Below the pieces are notes generated by a model. The model saw only the letters and a program-made list of their open reading frames with translations. It had not been told where the DNA came from and ran no database searches. A stretch of 64,000 bases of DNA from Methanobrevibacter woesei (GTDB taxonomy: Archaea; Methanobacteriota; Methanobacteria; Methanobacteriales; Methanobacteriaceae): assembly GCF_003111605.1 (NCBI RefSeq), contig NZ_MZGU01000004.1:558001-622000 (forward strand), written 5' to 3'. Positions 37,422-47,562 of the stretch are shown piece after piece. Position 1 is the first letter of the stretch, and each line of letters starts with the position of its first letter. A program made the translations under genes and the position numbers.

Positions 37422-38174
37422 TTATCTATATTCATGTTTAAAGTTTGCATCATATAACTTAGATGGAGTAAAATCACCTGGTTTTAAAACATCTCCCACT
37501 ACAACCATTGCAGTTTTTGTTATATTGGCACTTTTAACTTTATCTGCAATATCTGCAAGTGTTCCTTCAACTATCTTTTGGTCGTTCCATGTTGCTTTTT
37601 GAACTACTGAAACTGGTGTTGTAATTTCATATCCTTCAAGTAATTCTTCAACAAGTTTGTCAATCATACCAACACCTAAAAAGATGCACATTGTTGCATG
37701 ATGTTTTGATAGGCTTGAAATACTTTCTAAAGGAGGTTTTGGTGTTCTACCTTCAGGACGAGTTATAATTACTGTTTGTGAGATTTCAGGTAAGGTTAAC
37801 TCAGTTTCTAAAGCAGATGCAGTTCCAAATAATGAGCTTACACCAGGAATTATTTCATATTCGATATTATTTGCTTTTAATTCTCTGATTTGCTCTCCAA
37901 TTGCACCGTATATTGAAGGATCACCAGTATGAACTCTAGCTACTAATTTGTCTTCAGCTACAGCTTCTTTGATAATGTTGATAATTTCATCTAAATTTAA
38001 GTAAGCACTGTTGTAAACTTCACATTCTTCTTTTTTACAGTCTAAAACTTCTTCATTGACAAGTGAACCGGCATAAATGATAACATCTGCATTTTCAATA
38101 GCTTTTTTTCCTTTTACAGTGATGAGATCTGGGTCTCCAGGACCTGCTCCAATAAAAATAACTTTACCTTTCAT
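37422..38174 (-). CDS. cbiF: Cobalt-precorrin-4 C11-methyltransferase CbiF
   Basis: This tetrapyrrole methylase of the anaerobic B12 pathway uses S-adenosylmethionine. GAGPGDPDLITVKG at the N-terminus and VHTGDPSIYGAIGEQ (~100) are the class motifs, IIPGVSSLFGTASALETELTLPEISQTVIITRPEGRTP (~125-160) is typical of CbiF/CobM, and CIFLGVGMI and VQKATWNDQ follow. The product feeds corrinoids for methyl transfer. The gene is monocistronic here. Confidence 0.93.
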   Translation of the reverse strand: MKGKVIFIGAGPGDPDLITVKGKKAIENADVIIYAGSLVNEEVLDCKKEECEVYNSAYLNLDEIINIIKEAVAEDKLVARVHTGDPSIYGAIGEQIRELKANNIEYEIIPGVSSLFGTASALETELTLPEISQTVIITRPEGRTPKPPLESISSLSKHHATMCIFLGVGMIDKLVEELLEGYEITTPVSVVQKATWNDQKIVEGTLADIADKVKSANITKTAMVVVGDVLKPGDFTPSKLYDANFKHEYR

Positions 38175-38315
38175 ACACCATTATAAGTTTTAGGTTCTAT
38201 TTAATAATTATGTATAATAGCTAAAAAGTTGTTATAATTATTTTTTTAATCATTTAATCAATTTGACAAGGTTATTTAAACAAATTATATTAATGTTCAT
38301 GAAAAATTAGTTATT

Positions 38316-38735
38316 ATGGATAATCAAGGCTTTATTTCAATAGACTATCTTTTTTCTATCTTTTTAATTATTTTAATAGCTATTGGTATTCTTTATTTTT
38401 CAGAATCCACCTTGAATTCAGCTGAAAATATAGAAAAAACTACTAGCTATAGGTTATTTCTTGATAATATAGCAGATGAAATAAATCAAGTCAATTCAAA
38501 TGGTGCTAATTTTTCAAAAGTAATATCACTTCCTTATAAAATACAGGATAATAGTTATGTCTTAACCTTATCAGGGGATTCATTAACCTTAGACATTGAT
38601 AATAGAAAGGCTTCAACAAACATTTTTCCAATTAAATTAGAAAACAATCTTGATGTGGACTTATATGGTGGAAACAGCTATTTAATCAAAAAAGAAGATG
38701 AAAATACAATTTCAGTTAAAAGGTGGTTTATATAA
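38316..38735 (+). CDS. Pilin-like protein, class III-like N-terminus
   Basis: The N-terminus MDNQGFISIDYLFSIFLIILIAIG has a short charged leader followed by Q-x-x-S-x-D and a hydrophobic helix, close to the archaeal class III (EppA-processed) pilin signal but with Asp for the usual Glu. The remaining ~110 residues are beta-rich and acidic. It has no close ribosome site. Its stop overlaps the start of the next gene by one base (TAATG), which has the canonical motif, so the two are probably a pilin-type pair. Confidence 0.65.
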   Translation: MDNQGFISIDYLFSIFLIILIAIGILYFSESTLNSAENIEKTTSYRLFLDNIADEINQVNSNGANFSKVISLPYKIQDNSYVLTLSGDSLTLDIDNRKASTNIFPIKLENNLDVDLYGGNSYLIKKEDENTISVKRWFI

Positions 38736-39232
38736 TGGACTGTAAAGGCCAGTCAAGTGCTGAATTTTTACTGTTAATTGGATTTTTCATTGCACTTCTA
38801 GTTGTTTCAAGTATATTTATTTTAGAAGAAGATGAGCTAAACAAAGCAATGATTGCTGCTAGAAATGGTGTTAATGAAGGAATAATTATTGATTCAGCGG
38901 CTGTTTATCCTGATGATGTTTATAGAGAATATGAATTATCAAAAGAAAATTTGCTTCATCCTTCTTTAATTAAGTTAGAAAATGTAAATTATACAAATAT
39001 GGGTGTCGATTCAGGATATAATAAAGAGAAAATTCAATTTAAGGTTACAGTTTCATCAAGTGAGATAATTGATAAAGATTTGCAAGATTCTTTTGGAGAT
39101 AGGATTAATTATAATTTAAGAAAGTCTCTGGCTTATACTTTCAATAGTGAAAATTTAACTAATGAGTTATACAATCCTGTATTTTCAAATCATTATGTTT
39201 TCACAACAGCTAATGTAAAATGGATTAATTAA
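38735..39232 (+). CDS. Class III signal peptide (archaeal pilin-like) protein
   Basis: MDCKGQSSAEFLLLIGFFIALLVVSS shows the archaeal pilin motif QxSxExxxL (QSSAEFLLL), cleaved before the Gln by the EppA-type prepilin peptidase. A helix and an exported domain with NYT and NLT sequons follow. The open frame extends to a GTG four codons upstream, but AGGTGG there is the ribosome site, so the ATG at 38735 is chosen. It overlaps the previous pilin-like gene by one base. The assembly ATPase is not in this window. Confidence 0.8.
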   Translation: MDCKGQSSAEFLLLIGFFIALLVVSSIFILEEDELNKAMIAARNGVNEGIIIDSAAVYPDDVYREYELSKENLLHPSLIKLENVNYTNMGVDSGYNKEKIQFKVTVSSSEIIDKDLQDSFGDRINYNLRKSLAYTFNSENLTNELYNPVFSNHYVFTTANVKWIN

Positions 39233-39286
39233 ATTTAATTAGTAGCTGAAACAAATTATATGTTAATTAAATAAAATTGTGATTAT

Positions 39287-40306
39287 ATGGCTGTTATGTT
39301 TCCTCAGTTACCATTATATGTAATTGCAATAATCTGTGGTATACTGTCCTTTTTAGTTACACGTTTATCAATGCCTAAGATTATTAAAAAATTAGAAAAA
39401 GCAAATATTGTTGGTAAAGATATTCATAAATCTTGGAAACCAATTGTTGCAGAAATGGGCGGATTTGGAATTTTATTTGGTTTTATTATAGGTATTTTTG
39501 CAGGAATTGGAATGCATTCCATTTTAACATTTCCATTATGTATTGTTTTGATTGTAATTTTACTTGTGGGAATTATTGGTATTGCAGATGACTTACTTGT
39601 ACTTTCATCAAAAGAAAAGTTGTTCTTACTATTTTTAGCAGGTATTCCTTTAATATGGGCAGCACCTCCAGAAGTTGGAATCTTATATTTAATTGCTATT
39701 CCAATAGCTGTTTCAATTGGTGCTAATTTAACTAATATGCTTGCTGGATTAAATGGTATTGAAGCAGGTCTTGGTATTATTGCACTAGGATCTTTGACTA
39801 TTTCATGTATTATTCTTGGAAAATATGATGTTACAATAATAAGTATGAGTATGTTAGGTGCACTTATTGCATTCTTACACTTTAATAAATATCCTGCTAA
39901 GATATTTCCTGGTGATACTGGTACTCTGATTATTGGTGCAACTATTGTAGCTATTGCATTTATTGGTCGTGTAAAGTTAATTGCTTTTATTGTTCTTATT
40001 CCGAATATCATTGATGCTGCATTAAAATTTTACAGTGCAGGAGTCATGGAAAGACAACAATTTAAACCTACTCAATTAGATGATGAAGGAAGATTAGTTA
40101 GACCAGAAACAGGTTTTAAATCATTAATTAGATTTATTTTAAGAAAACCAATTAAAGAAGAGCATGCTGTTAAAATTATTTGGGCTATAGGTATAATATT
40201 CGGTATTATTGGTATTTTAATTGCATTGTCTATGCCTGGTTTTGCAGAAAATGAAACTATAGAAGATATTATGTATATTAAAGAATTTTTCTACACTTTA
40301 GGATAA
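39287..40306 (+). CDS. Glycosyltransferase family 4 phospho-sugar transferase (MraY/GPT-like)
   Basis: About ten membrane helices. Family motifs: MPKIIKKLEKANIVGKDIHK at the N-terminus, GIADDLL (~97, the DD motif), NLTNMLAGLNGIEAG (~145) and FPGDTGTL (~203), with QFKPTQLDDEGRL as a cytosolic loop. Such enzymes load a UDP-linked amino-sugar phosphate onto a polyprenyl phosphate. In a Methanobacteriales cell this may start N-glycan synthesis or pseudomurein precursor synthesis; it cannot be decided here. GTGATTAT precedes the ATG. Confidence 0.88.
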   Translation: MAVMFPQLPLYVIAIICGILSFLVTRLSMPKIIKKLEKANIVGKDIHKSWKPIVAEMGGFGILFGFIIGIFAGIGMHSILTFPLCIVLIVILLVGIIGIADDLLVLSSKEKLFLLFLAGIPLIWAAPPEVGILYLIAIPIAVSIGANLTNMLAGLNGIEAGLGIIALGSLTISCIILGKYDVTIISMSMLGALIAFLHFNKYPAKIFPGDTGTLIIGATIVAIAFIGRVKLIAFIVLIPNIIDAALKFYSAGVMERQQFKPTQLDDEGRLVRPETGFKSLIRFILRKPIKEEHAVKIIWAIGIIFGIIGILIALSMPGFAENETIEDIMYIKEFFYTLG

Positions 40307-40338
40307 ATTCTTTATTATTTTTTTTTAAAAAAAGTGAT

Positions 40339-40818
40339 TTATTTATTGTTGAGTATATAGTACACAGTTCTAATTGGTACATTTAATTTTTCGGATATTT
40401 CTTTTGGTTTTAATCCTTCTTTATTTAATGATTTAATTTCTTTTCTTGTATTTAAATCATGCTTTCTTTTGTAATTATCAAAGCTTACTTCATCCTTATT
40501 TTTTCTTACATAGTAGTAAACTCTGCTAACAGGTATGTTTAAAATTTCAGATATTTCTTTAGCAGATTTCTTTTCTTTAACATATCTTAAAATTTCTTCA
40601 TCTTTAGAAGAATATTTACTTTTAGATCCCCATTGGTATTCTTTTTTAACAGTTATATCAAGAGATTCCAATGCTTCAATATATTTTTTTGAAATTCTAT
40701 TATAAACACTGGGACTGCAGGTAATCTCTTCAAGGTTGGGATATTCATCGATTAATTCCATAACTTTTGATAATGTTAATACTTGGGTTATATGAATCTT
40801 TGTAGTTTCTTCATCCAT
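40339..40818 (-). CDS. DNA-binding protein with two C-terminal HTH segments (DUF1699-like N-terminus)
   Basis: The first ~60 residues (ITQVLTLSKVMELIDEYPNLEEITCSPSVYNRISKKYIEALESLDI) resemble the DUF1699 domain. Two helix-turn-helix repeats follow: KSAKEISEILNIPVSRVYYYVRKN (~90) and LKPKEISEKLNVPIRTVYYILNN at the end. These aligned repeats suggest a recognition unit for a bipartite DNA site. The gene follows DUF530 by 8 bases with GTGAT as ribosome site, so it may regulate or be co-expressed with it. The target is unknown. Confidence 0.7.
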   Translation of the reverse strand: MDEETTKIHITQVLTLSKVMELIDEYPNLEEITCSPSVYNRISKKYIEALESLDITVKKEYQWGSKSKYSSKDEEILRYVKEKKSAKEISEILNIPVSRVYYYVRKNKDEVSFDNYKRKHDLNTRKEIKSLNKEGLKPKEISEKLNVPIRTVYYILNNK

Positions 40819-40826
40819 ATAATCAC

Positions 40827-42404
40827 TTATTTTTTAATTAATTCTAAGAATTTTTTTGATTTTTCAGTTTTTGGCTTTCTAATTGTTTCAATATTTTTAA
40901 TTTCCTTTTTAATTTTAGAATTATTAATATTTAAAGCATTACCAATATTTTCAATAGGAATTTCAGTAGTTTTATGGATTAATCCAGCACCTAAAGCAGG
41001 ATAATTAATTTTCATTTTAGTATTTTTAATTAACTTTTCAAGTTTAAATTTTTCATATAAAACAAGATCCATTTCTGGAATTGGAATTAGCTTAAGGTTA
41101 GTTTCTTCATTTAATGTTTCAATAACCTTTTTATAAGTAGTTTGGAATATTTTTCTTTGTTGTCTATCAAGTTCAACCCTAATGTATGGGAATGGACCTG
41201 AAGTTATTTTACGGTTATTATGTGAAGTGGTTAAATAATATCTGAAAATATCCCATATAATCAATGTAGGTGCTATATTAGTAAAAATAGATTTTTCAAT
41301 ATTCTCTTTTATTTTTAAATCTCTTTTTAAAGATCTGTTTAAATTGCCAAATTTATCCATAAATTTAAGTTTTTTGCATGTTTCTTCAAATTCTGTTTTT
41401 CTCCAGGATTCTAATGAAGCAGTGTCATGTTCATCAATAAAAGTTGGTTTTTTAGTGGCAATTTCATGTTTAAGATCATTATATTTATTCAATCTTTTGA
41501 AATCGGATATTCTCTTTTTAAAAATTGAATCTTTCATTTCATTAACTAATTTTTCTGAATATTTAACATATCCAATAGCTAATGCAGTTCTTGCATGTCT
41601 ATCATCAATAATAGCTGGTTTGGTTCTATGGAATCTCAATACTTCAATTCTAACATTTTTTCCATAGGTTTTTCTAACTTCTTCTTCGTAATTGTCAACA
41701 TGATCAGAGTCTATAGTGACATTTTTACGAATCCATCTATTGTTTTCATCTTTAAATTTTATAACAAGGGATATTGATTTAACAACACCTTTTCTTTCTT
41801 GTTTAAGTAAATTTAGAACTTTTTTAAATGAATCTCTTCCCCAATTTGAAAATTGGGTCATATGTACTCTGTAATTTCCAGATAATGGTAAAAATGGAAT
41901 GATTTCTAATCTGTAGGAGTTGTCTTTATTTATTTTAAAAGAAAACTGTTCACTTCCACAGCTGCATTTACATTCATTTTCTTTATATTCATTCATTCTG
42001 TATTTTTTATAACAGCTTTCACATTTCACATAACCATATTGTTCTAAATTTCCAATAGCTATTTGATGTGAGTCAATAGCAGATTTTACTCTATCAAGAA
42101 TGTTTTTCTTGGCATTCGCTTTCATTCTGAAAAATTGGTTATGTCTGCTGTTTTCACTAACTTCCTCTAAGCTTACAACATCTGAAGTAGTGTTTCCATA
42201 TTTACTTAATGAACGGAATGGGGTTGTATACCCTTGTAAATCCATTTGGTTTCTTAAAGTGTGAAGAGTGGATAATCTATCATCTAATTTAAAATAGAGA
42301 GATTTAAATTCTTCAAAATCATCAAGTTGACTAACATCAATTGATTCTTTTGAAATTTCATTTAAAAATTTCTCAGATTTGCTAATTAGTGAAGATTCTT
42401 CCAT
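40827..42404 (-). CDS. DUF530-like archaeal protein with a zinc-ribbon segment
   Basis: About 525 residues. A zinc-type segment YVKCESCYKKYRMNE ... CKCSCGSEQF (~127-152) is seen. The rest is basic and rich in Lys/Asn, with conserved-looking LEIIPFLPLSGNYRVHM and DDRHARTALAIGYVKYSEKLV. The overall length and pattern agree with DUF530 from methanogens, of unknown function; RNA or DNA binding is plausible from charge and zinc. GGTG lies before the ATG at 42404, which I prefer over the GTG 3 codons upstream. Confidence 0.65.
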   Translation of the reverse strand: MEESSLISKSEKFLNEISKESIDVSQLDDFEEFKSLYFKLDDRLSTLHTLRNQMDLQGYTTPFRSLSKYGNTTSDVVSLEEVSENSRHNQFFRMKANAKKNILDRVKSAIDSHQIAIGNLEQYGYVKCESCYKKYRMNEYKENECKCSCGSEQFSFKINKDNSYRLEIIPFLPLSGNYRVHMTQFSNWGRDSFKKVLNLLKQERKGVVKSISLVIKFKDENNRWIRKNVTIDSDHVDNYEEEVRKTYGKNVRIEVLRFHRTKPAIIDDRHARTALAIGYVKYSEKLVNEMKDSIFKKRISDFKRLNKYNDLKHEIATKKPTFIDEHDTASLESWRKTEFEETCKKLKFMDKFGNLNRSLKRDLKIKENIEKSIFTNIAPTLIIWDIFRYYLTTSHNNRKITSGPFPYIRVELDRQQRKIFQTTYKKVIETLNEETNLKLIPIPEMDLVLYEKFKLEKLIKNTKMKINYPALGAGLIHKTTEIPIENIGNALNINNSKIKKEIKNIETIRKPKTEKSKKFLELIKK

Positions 42405-42436
42405 CAAAGACACCGAATTTTTTAGTTTTAGTTAGT

Positions 42437-44419
42437 TTATTGGATTCTTTCGCCTATTTCACATTCATCAGGTGATAATAATGCTCCACTTTCACCAGTA
42501 GCTAAAAGCATACCTTCAGATAAGGTTCCGAATAATTTTGCTGGTTTAAGGTTTGCAACAACAGCCACTTTTCTGTCAATTAATTCTTCTGGTGAATAGA
42601 ATTGTGCAAGACCTGCAACAATTTGTCTTACTTCAGAACCAATATCAACTTGTAATTTTAATAATTTGTCGGATTTTTCGATTTTTTCTGCTTCTTTAAT
42701 TTGTCCAATTCTAATTTCAACTTTATCAAAATCATCAATAGTTATAATATCACTCATATTTTCATCCTCTTCAGTTTTTAAATTTTCTTCTAATTTATTT
42801 TTTTGTTCAGCTATTTTATCATCTTCAATTTTCTTAAATAAAGGTTTAGCTTTATTGATTTTATGACCTTCATTTAATGGAACTTTTGCATCCTTCCATT
42901 CCTCTGGGTTAGCTATATTAACTATTTCAGCTATTTGCTCAGCTTTTGTTGGAATGTAAGGTTTAAGAACAACAGCTAATATTTTAGCTAATTGATTAGA
43001 TAAATGTAATGTATTTGCTGCTTTTTGTTTATCTTCTTTAACAGCTTTCCATGGTTCTTGATCATTAAAGTATTTATTTCCTTTTTTAGTAACTCTAAAT
43101 ATTTCAAGAAGACCATCTCTGAAGTCAAAGTTAGCAATATGTTCTCCAACAGTGTCAGGAAGTTCTTTGATTAATTTTTCAAACTCTAAATCTTCCTCAG
43201 AAGGATTTTTATACTCTGGAACTTCTCCATCAAAGAATTTGTGTGTAAATGTAAAAGTCCTATGTAAAAAATTACCTATTACATCTGCAAGACCGTCATT
43301 GTTTCTTCTTTGGAAATCATCCCATGAGAAGTCAGTGTCCTTGTTTAACGGTGCATTAATAGTTAGGTAATATCTAAGTAAATCAGGTTCAAATTCTTTA
43401 ACAAAATCAGATATCCATACAACCCAATTTTTACTGGTGGACATTTTTTGACCTTCTAAAGATAAGAATTCACCTGCATAGATTGTATCAGGTAATTTAC
43501 ATCCATATCCTTTAAGTAATGCTGGCCAGAAGATTGCATGGTGGTAAATAATGTCTTTTCCAATGAAATGTACAACATTATCTTTCCAGTAATCTTCCCA
43601 TTTAATGCCACTTTCTTTGGACCATTGTGATGCTGAGGAGATGTAACCTAAGAATGCTTCACCCCAAACATAAATTACTTTACCTTTTGCTTCTTCAAGA
43701 GGAACTGGAATACCCCAATCCATATCACGTGTTAAAACCCAGTCATTTAATCCTTCTTTAAGCCAGTTAAGTGCATAATTTCTAACATTATCTGGTAAAT
43801 TTTTATTATTTTCAATATATTCAGTAATGTCATCTTGGAAAGCACTTAATTTAAAGAAGTATTGGTAAGTATCTTTAATTTTAGGTGTAGAACCACAGGT
43901 TAAACATTGAGGTTCAATAAGTTCAGTTGGTTCTAATGGTCTTCCACATTTTTCACAGTGATCTCCACGAGCCTCTGCACCACATACTGGACAAATACCT
44001 TCAACATATCTGTCAGGTAAGAATTTACCACATTCTTCACAGTATAACTGTTGAATGTCTTTTCTGTAAATTAATCCTTTCTCATATAAATCTAAAAAGA
44101 AGTTTTGAGCAATTTCATAATGAGCTTTATCAGTAGTACGTGTGAAACTGTCTAAAGATATATTCATGGATTCTACATCTTTAACAATCATATCATGATA
44201 TCTTTTAGAAATCTCAATAGGCTTTTTATTTTCTTTATCTGCTTTAACAGCTATTGGTGTTCCATGTTCATCAGTTGCACAAACTAGCAATACATCGTTG
44301 TTAATCATACGATTATATCTTGCATAAATGTCAGCAGGAAGATAAGTAGACCTTAAATGACCTAAATGGCAAGGTCCATTTGCATAAGGAAGTGCACATG
44401 AAATAAAAATTTTAGACAT
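42437..44419 (-). CDS. metG: Methionyl-tRNA synthetase
   Basis: A class I synthetase charging tRNA-Met. The HIGH-type motif is [13 protein letters not shown] (~12-24), KMSTSKNW (~327) is the KMSKS motif, and the zinc knuckles are [12 protein letters not shown] ... CPVCG and CEKCGRPL ... CLTCG (~125-178), two knuckles as in archaeal enzymes. The C-terminal ~110 residues ([31 protein letters not shown]) form an EMAPII/Arc1p-like tRNA-binding domain after an acidic linker. GGAG precedes the ATG. Confidence 0.97.
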   Translation of the reverse strand: MSKIFISCALPYANGPCHLGHLRSTYLPADIYARYNRMINNDVLLVCATDEHGTPIAVKADKENKKPIEISKRYHDMIVKDVESMNISLDSFTRTTDKAHYEIAQNFFLDLYEKGLIYRKDIQQLYCEECGKFLPDRYVEGICPVCGAEARGDHCEKCGRPLEPTELIEPQCLTCGSTPKIKDTYQYFFKLSAFQDDITEYIENNKNLPDNVRNYALNWLKEGLNDWVLTRDMDWGIPVPLEEAKGKVIYVWGEAFLGYISSASQWSKESGIKWEDYWKDNVVHFIGKDIIYHHAIFWPALLKGYGCKLPDTIYAGEFLSLEGQKMSTSKNWVVWISDFVKEFEPDLLRYYLTINAPLNKDTDFSWDDFQRRNNDGLADVIGNFLHRTFTFTHKFFDGEVPEYKNPSEEDLEFEKLIKELPDTVGEHIANFDFRDGLLEIFRVTKKGNKYFNDQEPWKAVKEDKQKAANTLHLSNQLAKILAVVLKPYIPTKAEQIAEIVNIANPEEWKDAKVPLNEGHKINKAKPLFKKIEDDKIAEQKNKLEENLKTEEDENMSDIITIDDFDKVEIRIGQIKEAEKIEKSDKLLKLQVDIGSEVRQIVAGLAQFYSPEELIDRKVAVVANLKPAKLFGTLSEGMLLATGESGALLSPDECEIGERIQ

Positions 44420-44626
44420 CTATTTATTCTCCATTTCATTGTTTTTATTAAAATTAAATAAAAATTGTAAATATAATTTCTTTATCTTTAAATTATATGT
44501 TTTTAAAAACATTTAAATCTATGTTTTATTTCTAAATTTTTATCATAATTAAGAATCTTTATTTAATTTTATTTTTCATTGTTTTATGTTAATTTTTAAA
44601 TACAATTAAGTGAATATATCAAAAAC

Positions 44627-45967
44627 ATGGTAAGTTTATCCTTTATAAATCCGCTTTCAAATGAAGGAAGGGAAATTTTAAAAGATTATGGAGATTTAAA
44701 TCAATTGGATAATGAAGATGAATCCTTAATAGAGGAGGTTATCCATACTCAAAACCAAAAAATTTCTGATGATGATATTATTCCTAAATCTTATAAGCAG
44801 TTAGCTTTAAAGCGCATTCAATGGGCTATTGAGAAAAAAAATAATAAAAACTATTCACAGCAGGAATTTGAATATCTTTTTAATGGGGATTTATATAGGC
44901 AGGATGTTGTTGCATTTCATATTTTATCTCAAGCAATAGCTATGGAATTCAATATAACTTCAAGAGAGACCAGGTTATTTATTGAATCACAAGGAAGACT
45001 TATTGAGGAAAGATTAGCTAAAATACCACCAGCTAATAGAAGTGAAATTATTGATGATACACTAAGAGAAATTCAGACTGATGGTTCCATCAATTGGAAA
45101 ACACTAAAAGATGTTATTGCATCAAAAAAACTTTCTTTAACTCAATTATTGCTTGATAAAGGCGAAATTGTCTTAGAAAGTGATGACTTTTTATATAAAT
45201 TTGAGGATGCCTTTCAGGATAGGCCTGCAGAGAAAATGTATGATATTTTGGTTGGTGAAAAACTTAAAGAAGTAATTCTTTCAAGGCTTATCATGCAGAA
45301 AACAGAAGAATACATTAAAAGAATTAAAGAAATGTCAAAAATCATTGAAATTCACCCTGTAATTATTGAACTTGGAGAAGAACTTAAAGAATTTATCCCA
45401 ACTGAAATCAGTAAATATAATACTTACTTTGCAGGTAGTGGAGGAATTTACGGAACTGTAAAGGCAGGAAAATTAATCAGGGAAGCATTTCCGCCATGTA
45501 TTCAAAAGACTATTGAAGGTGTTTCCTCTGGTGGACGTAATGATGCTATTGTATTGCTATTAACTTCTTTTGTTTCTTATGCACGTTTATATCCAAGAAT
45601 CTTTGCAGCAGATAGTTCTGTTAAAGTTTCAGATATAGATGCAGATTTGTCAATTACAGAAAATGAGATTTTGCCATTGATTTATGAGGCAGCTGATAAT
45701 TGTTCACCTCCGTTATTTGATGATCAACCGCAAGAAAAAATAAATATTATTTCAAAATTAGGATTTGGAATGCATGAAGAAGTAAATCTTGAAAATGAAG
45801 GTGAAACTAAGTGGTACACTCCAATGAGTTGTGAAAAAATTAAAATACATTTGCCACATCTCTGTCAGCCGGATAAATCCTGTAAAGGAATTAATAATCC
45901 TTTATCTTGTTATACTCGTAATAAATTCCAATTAGATAAAAGTAAAAAAGCTGAAAAATCTGATTAA
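44627..45967 (+). CDS. priL: DNA primase large subunit PriL
   Basis: PriL supports RNA primer synthesis by PriS. The C-terminal 4Fe-4S domain has FPPCIQKTIEG (~284), DNCSPPLF (~362) and LPHLCQPDKSCKGINNPLSCYTRNK (~413-435), where the cysteines ligate the cluster. The N-terminal half is helical. The length of 446 residues is normal for euryarchaea. TTTAAATA at 44595-44602 lies 25-32 bases before the ATG with no ribosome site, so the mRNA may be leaderless. Its stop overlaps the convergent gene by 4 bases. Confidence 0.9.
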   Translation: MVSLSFINPLSNEGREILKDYGDLNQLDNEDESLIEEVIHTQNQKISDDDIIPKSYKQLALKRIQWAIEKKNNKNYSQQEFEYLFNGDLYRQDVVAFHILSQAIAMEFNITSRETRLFIESQGRLIEERLAKIPPANRSEIIDDTLREIQTDGSINWKTLKDVIASKKLSLTQLLLDKGEIVLESDDFLYKFEDAFQDRPAEKMYDILVGEKLKEVILSRLIMQKTEEYIKRIKEMSKIIEIHPVIIELGEELKEFIPTEISKYNTYFAGSGGIYGTVKAGKLIREAFPPCIQKTIEGVSSGGRNDAIVLLLTSFVSYARLYPRIFAADSSVKVSDIDADLSITENEILPLIYEAADNCSPPLFDDQPQEKINIISKLGFGMHEEVNLENEGETKWYTPMSCEKIKIHLPHLCQPDKSCKGINNPLSCYTRNKFQLDKSKKAEKSD

Positions 45968-46458
45968 AGGTCAGAATCTCCTTGAAGAGCATCATAGTAA
46001 TCTTCTAAAACACCAGATTCCCACATATTATAATTCCAGTATTTATCCTCTTCAAAGCGATCAGCCAATATTGATATTTTACGCTCGTTTTCATTTATGT
46101 CATAAGTCTCACAGAAATTTGAAACGATATCTGGAGTATATTCTGAAGGATCATCATCCTTGAAATTTAAATAACATTCATATTCCTCTTCACTAAAGAG
46201 TTCTTCAGGAGTTATAGGATGTTCCCCAGATTTAATTGTATATAATGTTATGTAAATCATACTAGCTAAGGGTAGTTGGTTTAATTCAACTCCCAGTCCT
46301 TGAATGGTTCCACTTTCTAAATCAATGATTGTATGTCCAGTTCTTTGACATGGTATCCATTCTTTGTAAGCAGGTTCTACAATATCTCTTGGACTGAGAT
46401 GTGATAATAATGTTTTAAGATGTTCAATATTTATTACTTCAATTACTTCTTCTTCCAT
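45964..46458 (-). CDS. Acidic protein of unknown function
   Basis: A 164-residue, strongly acidic soluble protein with no membrane segment. Features are EHLKTLLSHLSPRDIVEPAYKEWIPC near the start, LPLASMIYITLYTIKSGEHPITPEELF in the middle and a Trp/Tyr-rich end (DKYWNYNMWESGVLEDYYD). I recognise no family. AGGTGA before the ATG supports translation. It sits between and opposite to the primase genes priL and priS, overlapping the priL end by 4 bases. Confidence 0.6.
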   Translation of the reverse strand: MEEEVIEVINIEHLKTLLSHLSPRDIVEPAYKEWIPCQRTGHTIIDLESGTIQGLGVELNQLPLASMIYITLYTIKSGEHPITPEELFSEEEYECYLNFKDDDPSEYTPDIVSNFCETYDINENERKISILADRFEEDKYWNYNMWESGVLEDYYDALQGDSDL

Positions 46459-46586
46459 CTTTTCACCTAATTTAAACTTTATTGATTCTTAATTTGTTAA
46501 TTTTAATAAAAAGTATTTTTCATTAATTATAAAAGACTATTATTAAATACCTCAAAGGATAAAAACTTAAAATGTGATTGATATTT

Positions 46587-47561
46587 ATGTTTTCTAAAGC
46601 TACTTTAAAAGAACGAAGACAATATTATCGTGAAGAATGGTCTGTTAAAGATTTGCCTGATTTTATTACAGACAATATTACAAAACGTGAATTTGGATTT
46701 GACCATTTAGGACAAGGACCAAATGATAGATATAGAACTTTTAAAGGAAAAGAATCTTTAAGAAAATTTTTAAGATATAAAGCTCCTTTTGCTGCTTATA
46801 TTTCAGTAGCTTTCTATAATAACCCTAAAAAAAGACAAGATTGGCTTAAAGCAGAGTATATCTTTGATGTAGATGCAAAAGATATTCCTATTAGATCATG
46901 TCAGTGTGACAGTGTATGTGAAGTTTGTCTTGGTGAAGCTTTAGAAATTGTTAATACTCTTATTGATGATTTAGAAGGAGATTTGGGGTTAAATAATATC
47001 CATTTAATATACTCTGGAAGAGGTTATCATATTAGGATTCTTGATGAGGAAATGATGACTGCAGGCAGTGAATTAAGAGGAGAGGTATTAAAATATGCTG
47101 CTGGAGCTGAAATTCCAAACACTACTTTTTCCAATTCCAGTGCTTCTAACACTTCTTTTAATTTTGAGCATTTTTCTATTCCTGTTGGTTATTCAAGACT
47201 CTTTACTCAGAAAGTTAAGTATAATATTCAACATTTAGTCGGTAATGAGCAGTTAGATGGGATTAATCCAAAATTAATGAAAGATATTATGAAGTATAGA
47301 CATTTTCTTGATGATAACAAATGGGGTTTATTTAAAAGCAATATAGGTCCTAGACGTTACAAAAATCTTGTTGAAGCTATGGCTAAGGTTAATTTGTCAA
47401 CTATTGATGCTAAAGTGTCTATAGATTTAAAAAGAATTTTAAGGCTCCCTTCTTCCCTTCACTCTAAAGTTAGTATGAAATGTGTGGAAGTTAAAAATAG
47501 GGAAACTTTTGATCCATTTAAAGAAGCTGTTCCTAAATTTGTCTATGAAAGGAAGGATTAA
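46587..47561 (+). CDS. priS: DNA primase small (catalytic) subunit PriS
   Basis: PriS is the archaeo-eukaryotic primase polymerase. The catalytic acidic pair is in YIFDVDAKD (~residues 91-99), a zinc knuckle CQCDSVCEVC follows, and the nucleotide-binding SGRGYHIRI is at ~150. RLPSSLHSKVSMKC near the end is typical. The frame opens at TTG 46578, but GTGAT lies before the ATG at 46587, which is preferred (~324 residues). The next small gene begins 1 base after the stop. Confidence 0.93.
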   Translation: MFSKATLKERRQYYREEWSVKDLPDFITDNITKREFGFDHLGQGPNDRYRTFKGKESLRKFLRYKAPFAAYISVAFYNNPKKRQDWLKAEYIFDVDAKDIPIRSCQCDSVCEVCLGEALEIVNTLIDDLEGDLGLNNIHLIYSGRGYHIRILDEEMMTAGSELRGEVLKYAAGAEIPNTTFSNSSASNTSFNFEHFSIPVGYSRLFTQKVKYNIQHLVGNEQLDGINPKLMKDIMKYRHFLDDNKWGLFKSNIGPRRYKNLVEAMAKVNLSTIDAKVSIDLKRILRLPSSLHSKVSMKCVEVKNRETFDPFKEAVPKFVYERKD

Positions 47562-47562
47562 C

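Noticed and set aside
39424-40011. Long minus-strand open frame of 195 codons
   Set aside because: It lies wholly inside the MraY/GPT-like gene, whose motifs are clear. The frame's composition (Ile/Pro/Asn-rich) is a shadow of membrane-helix codons.
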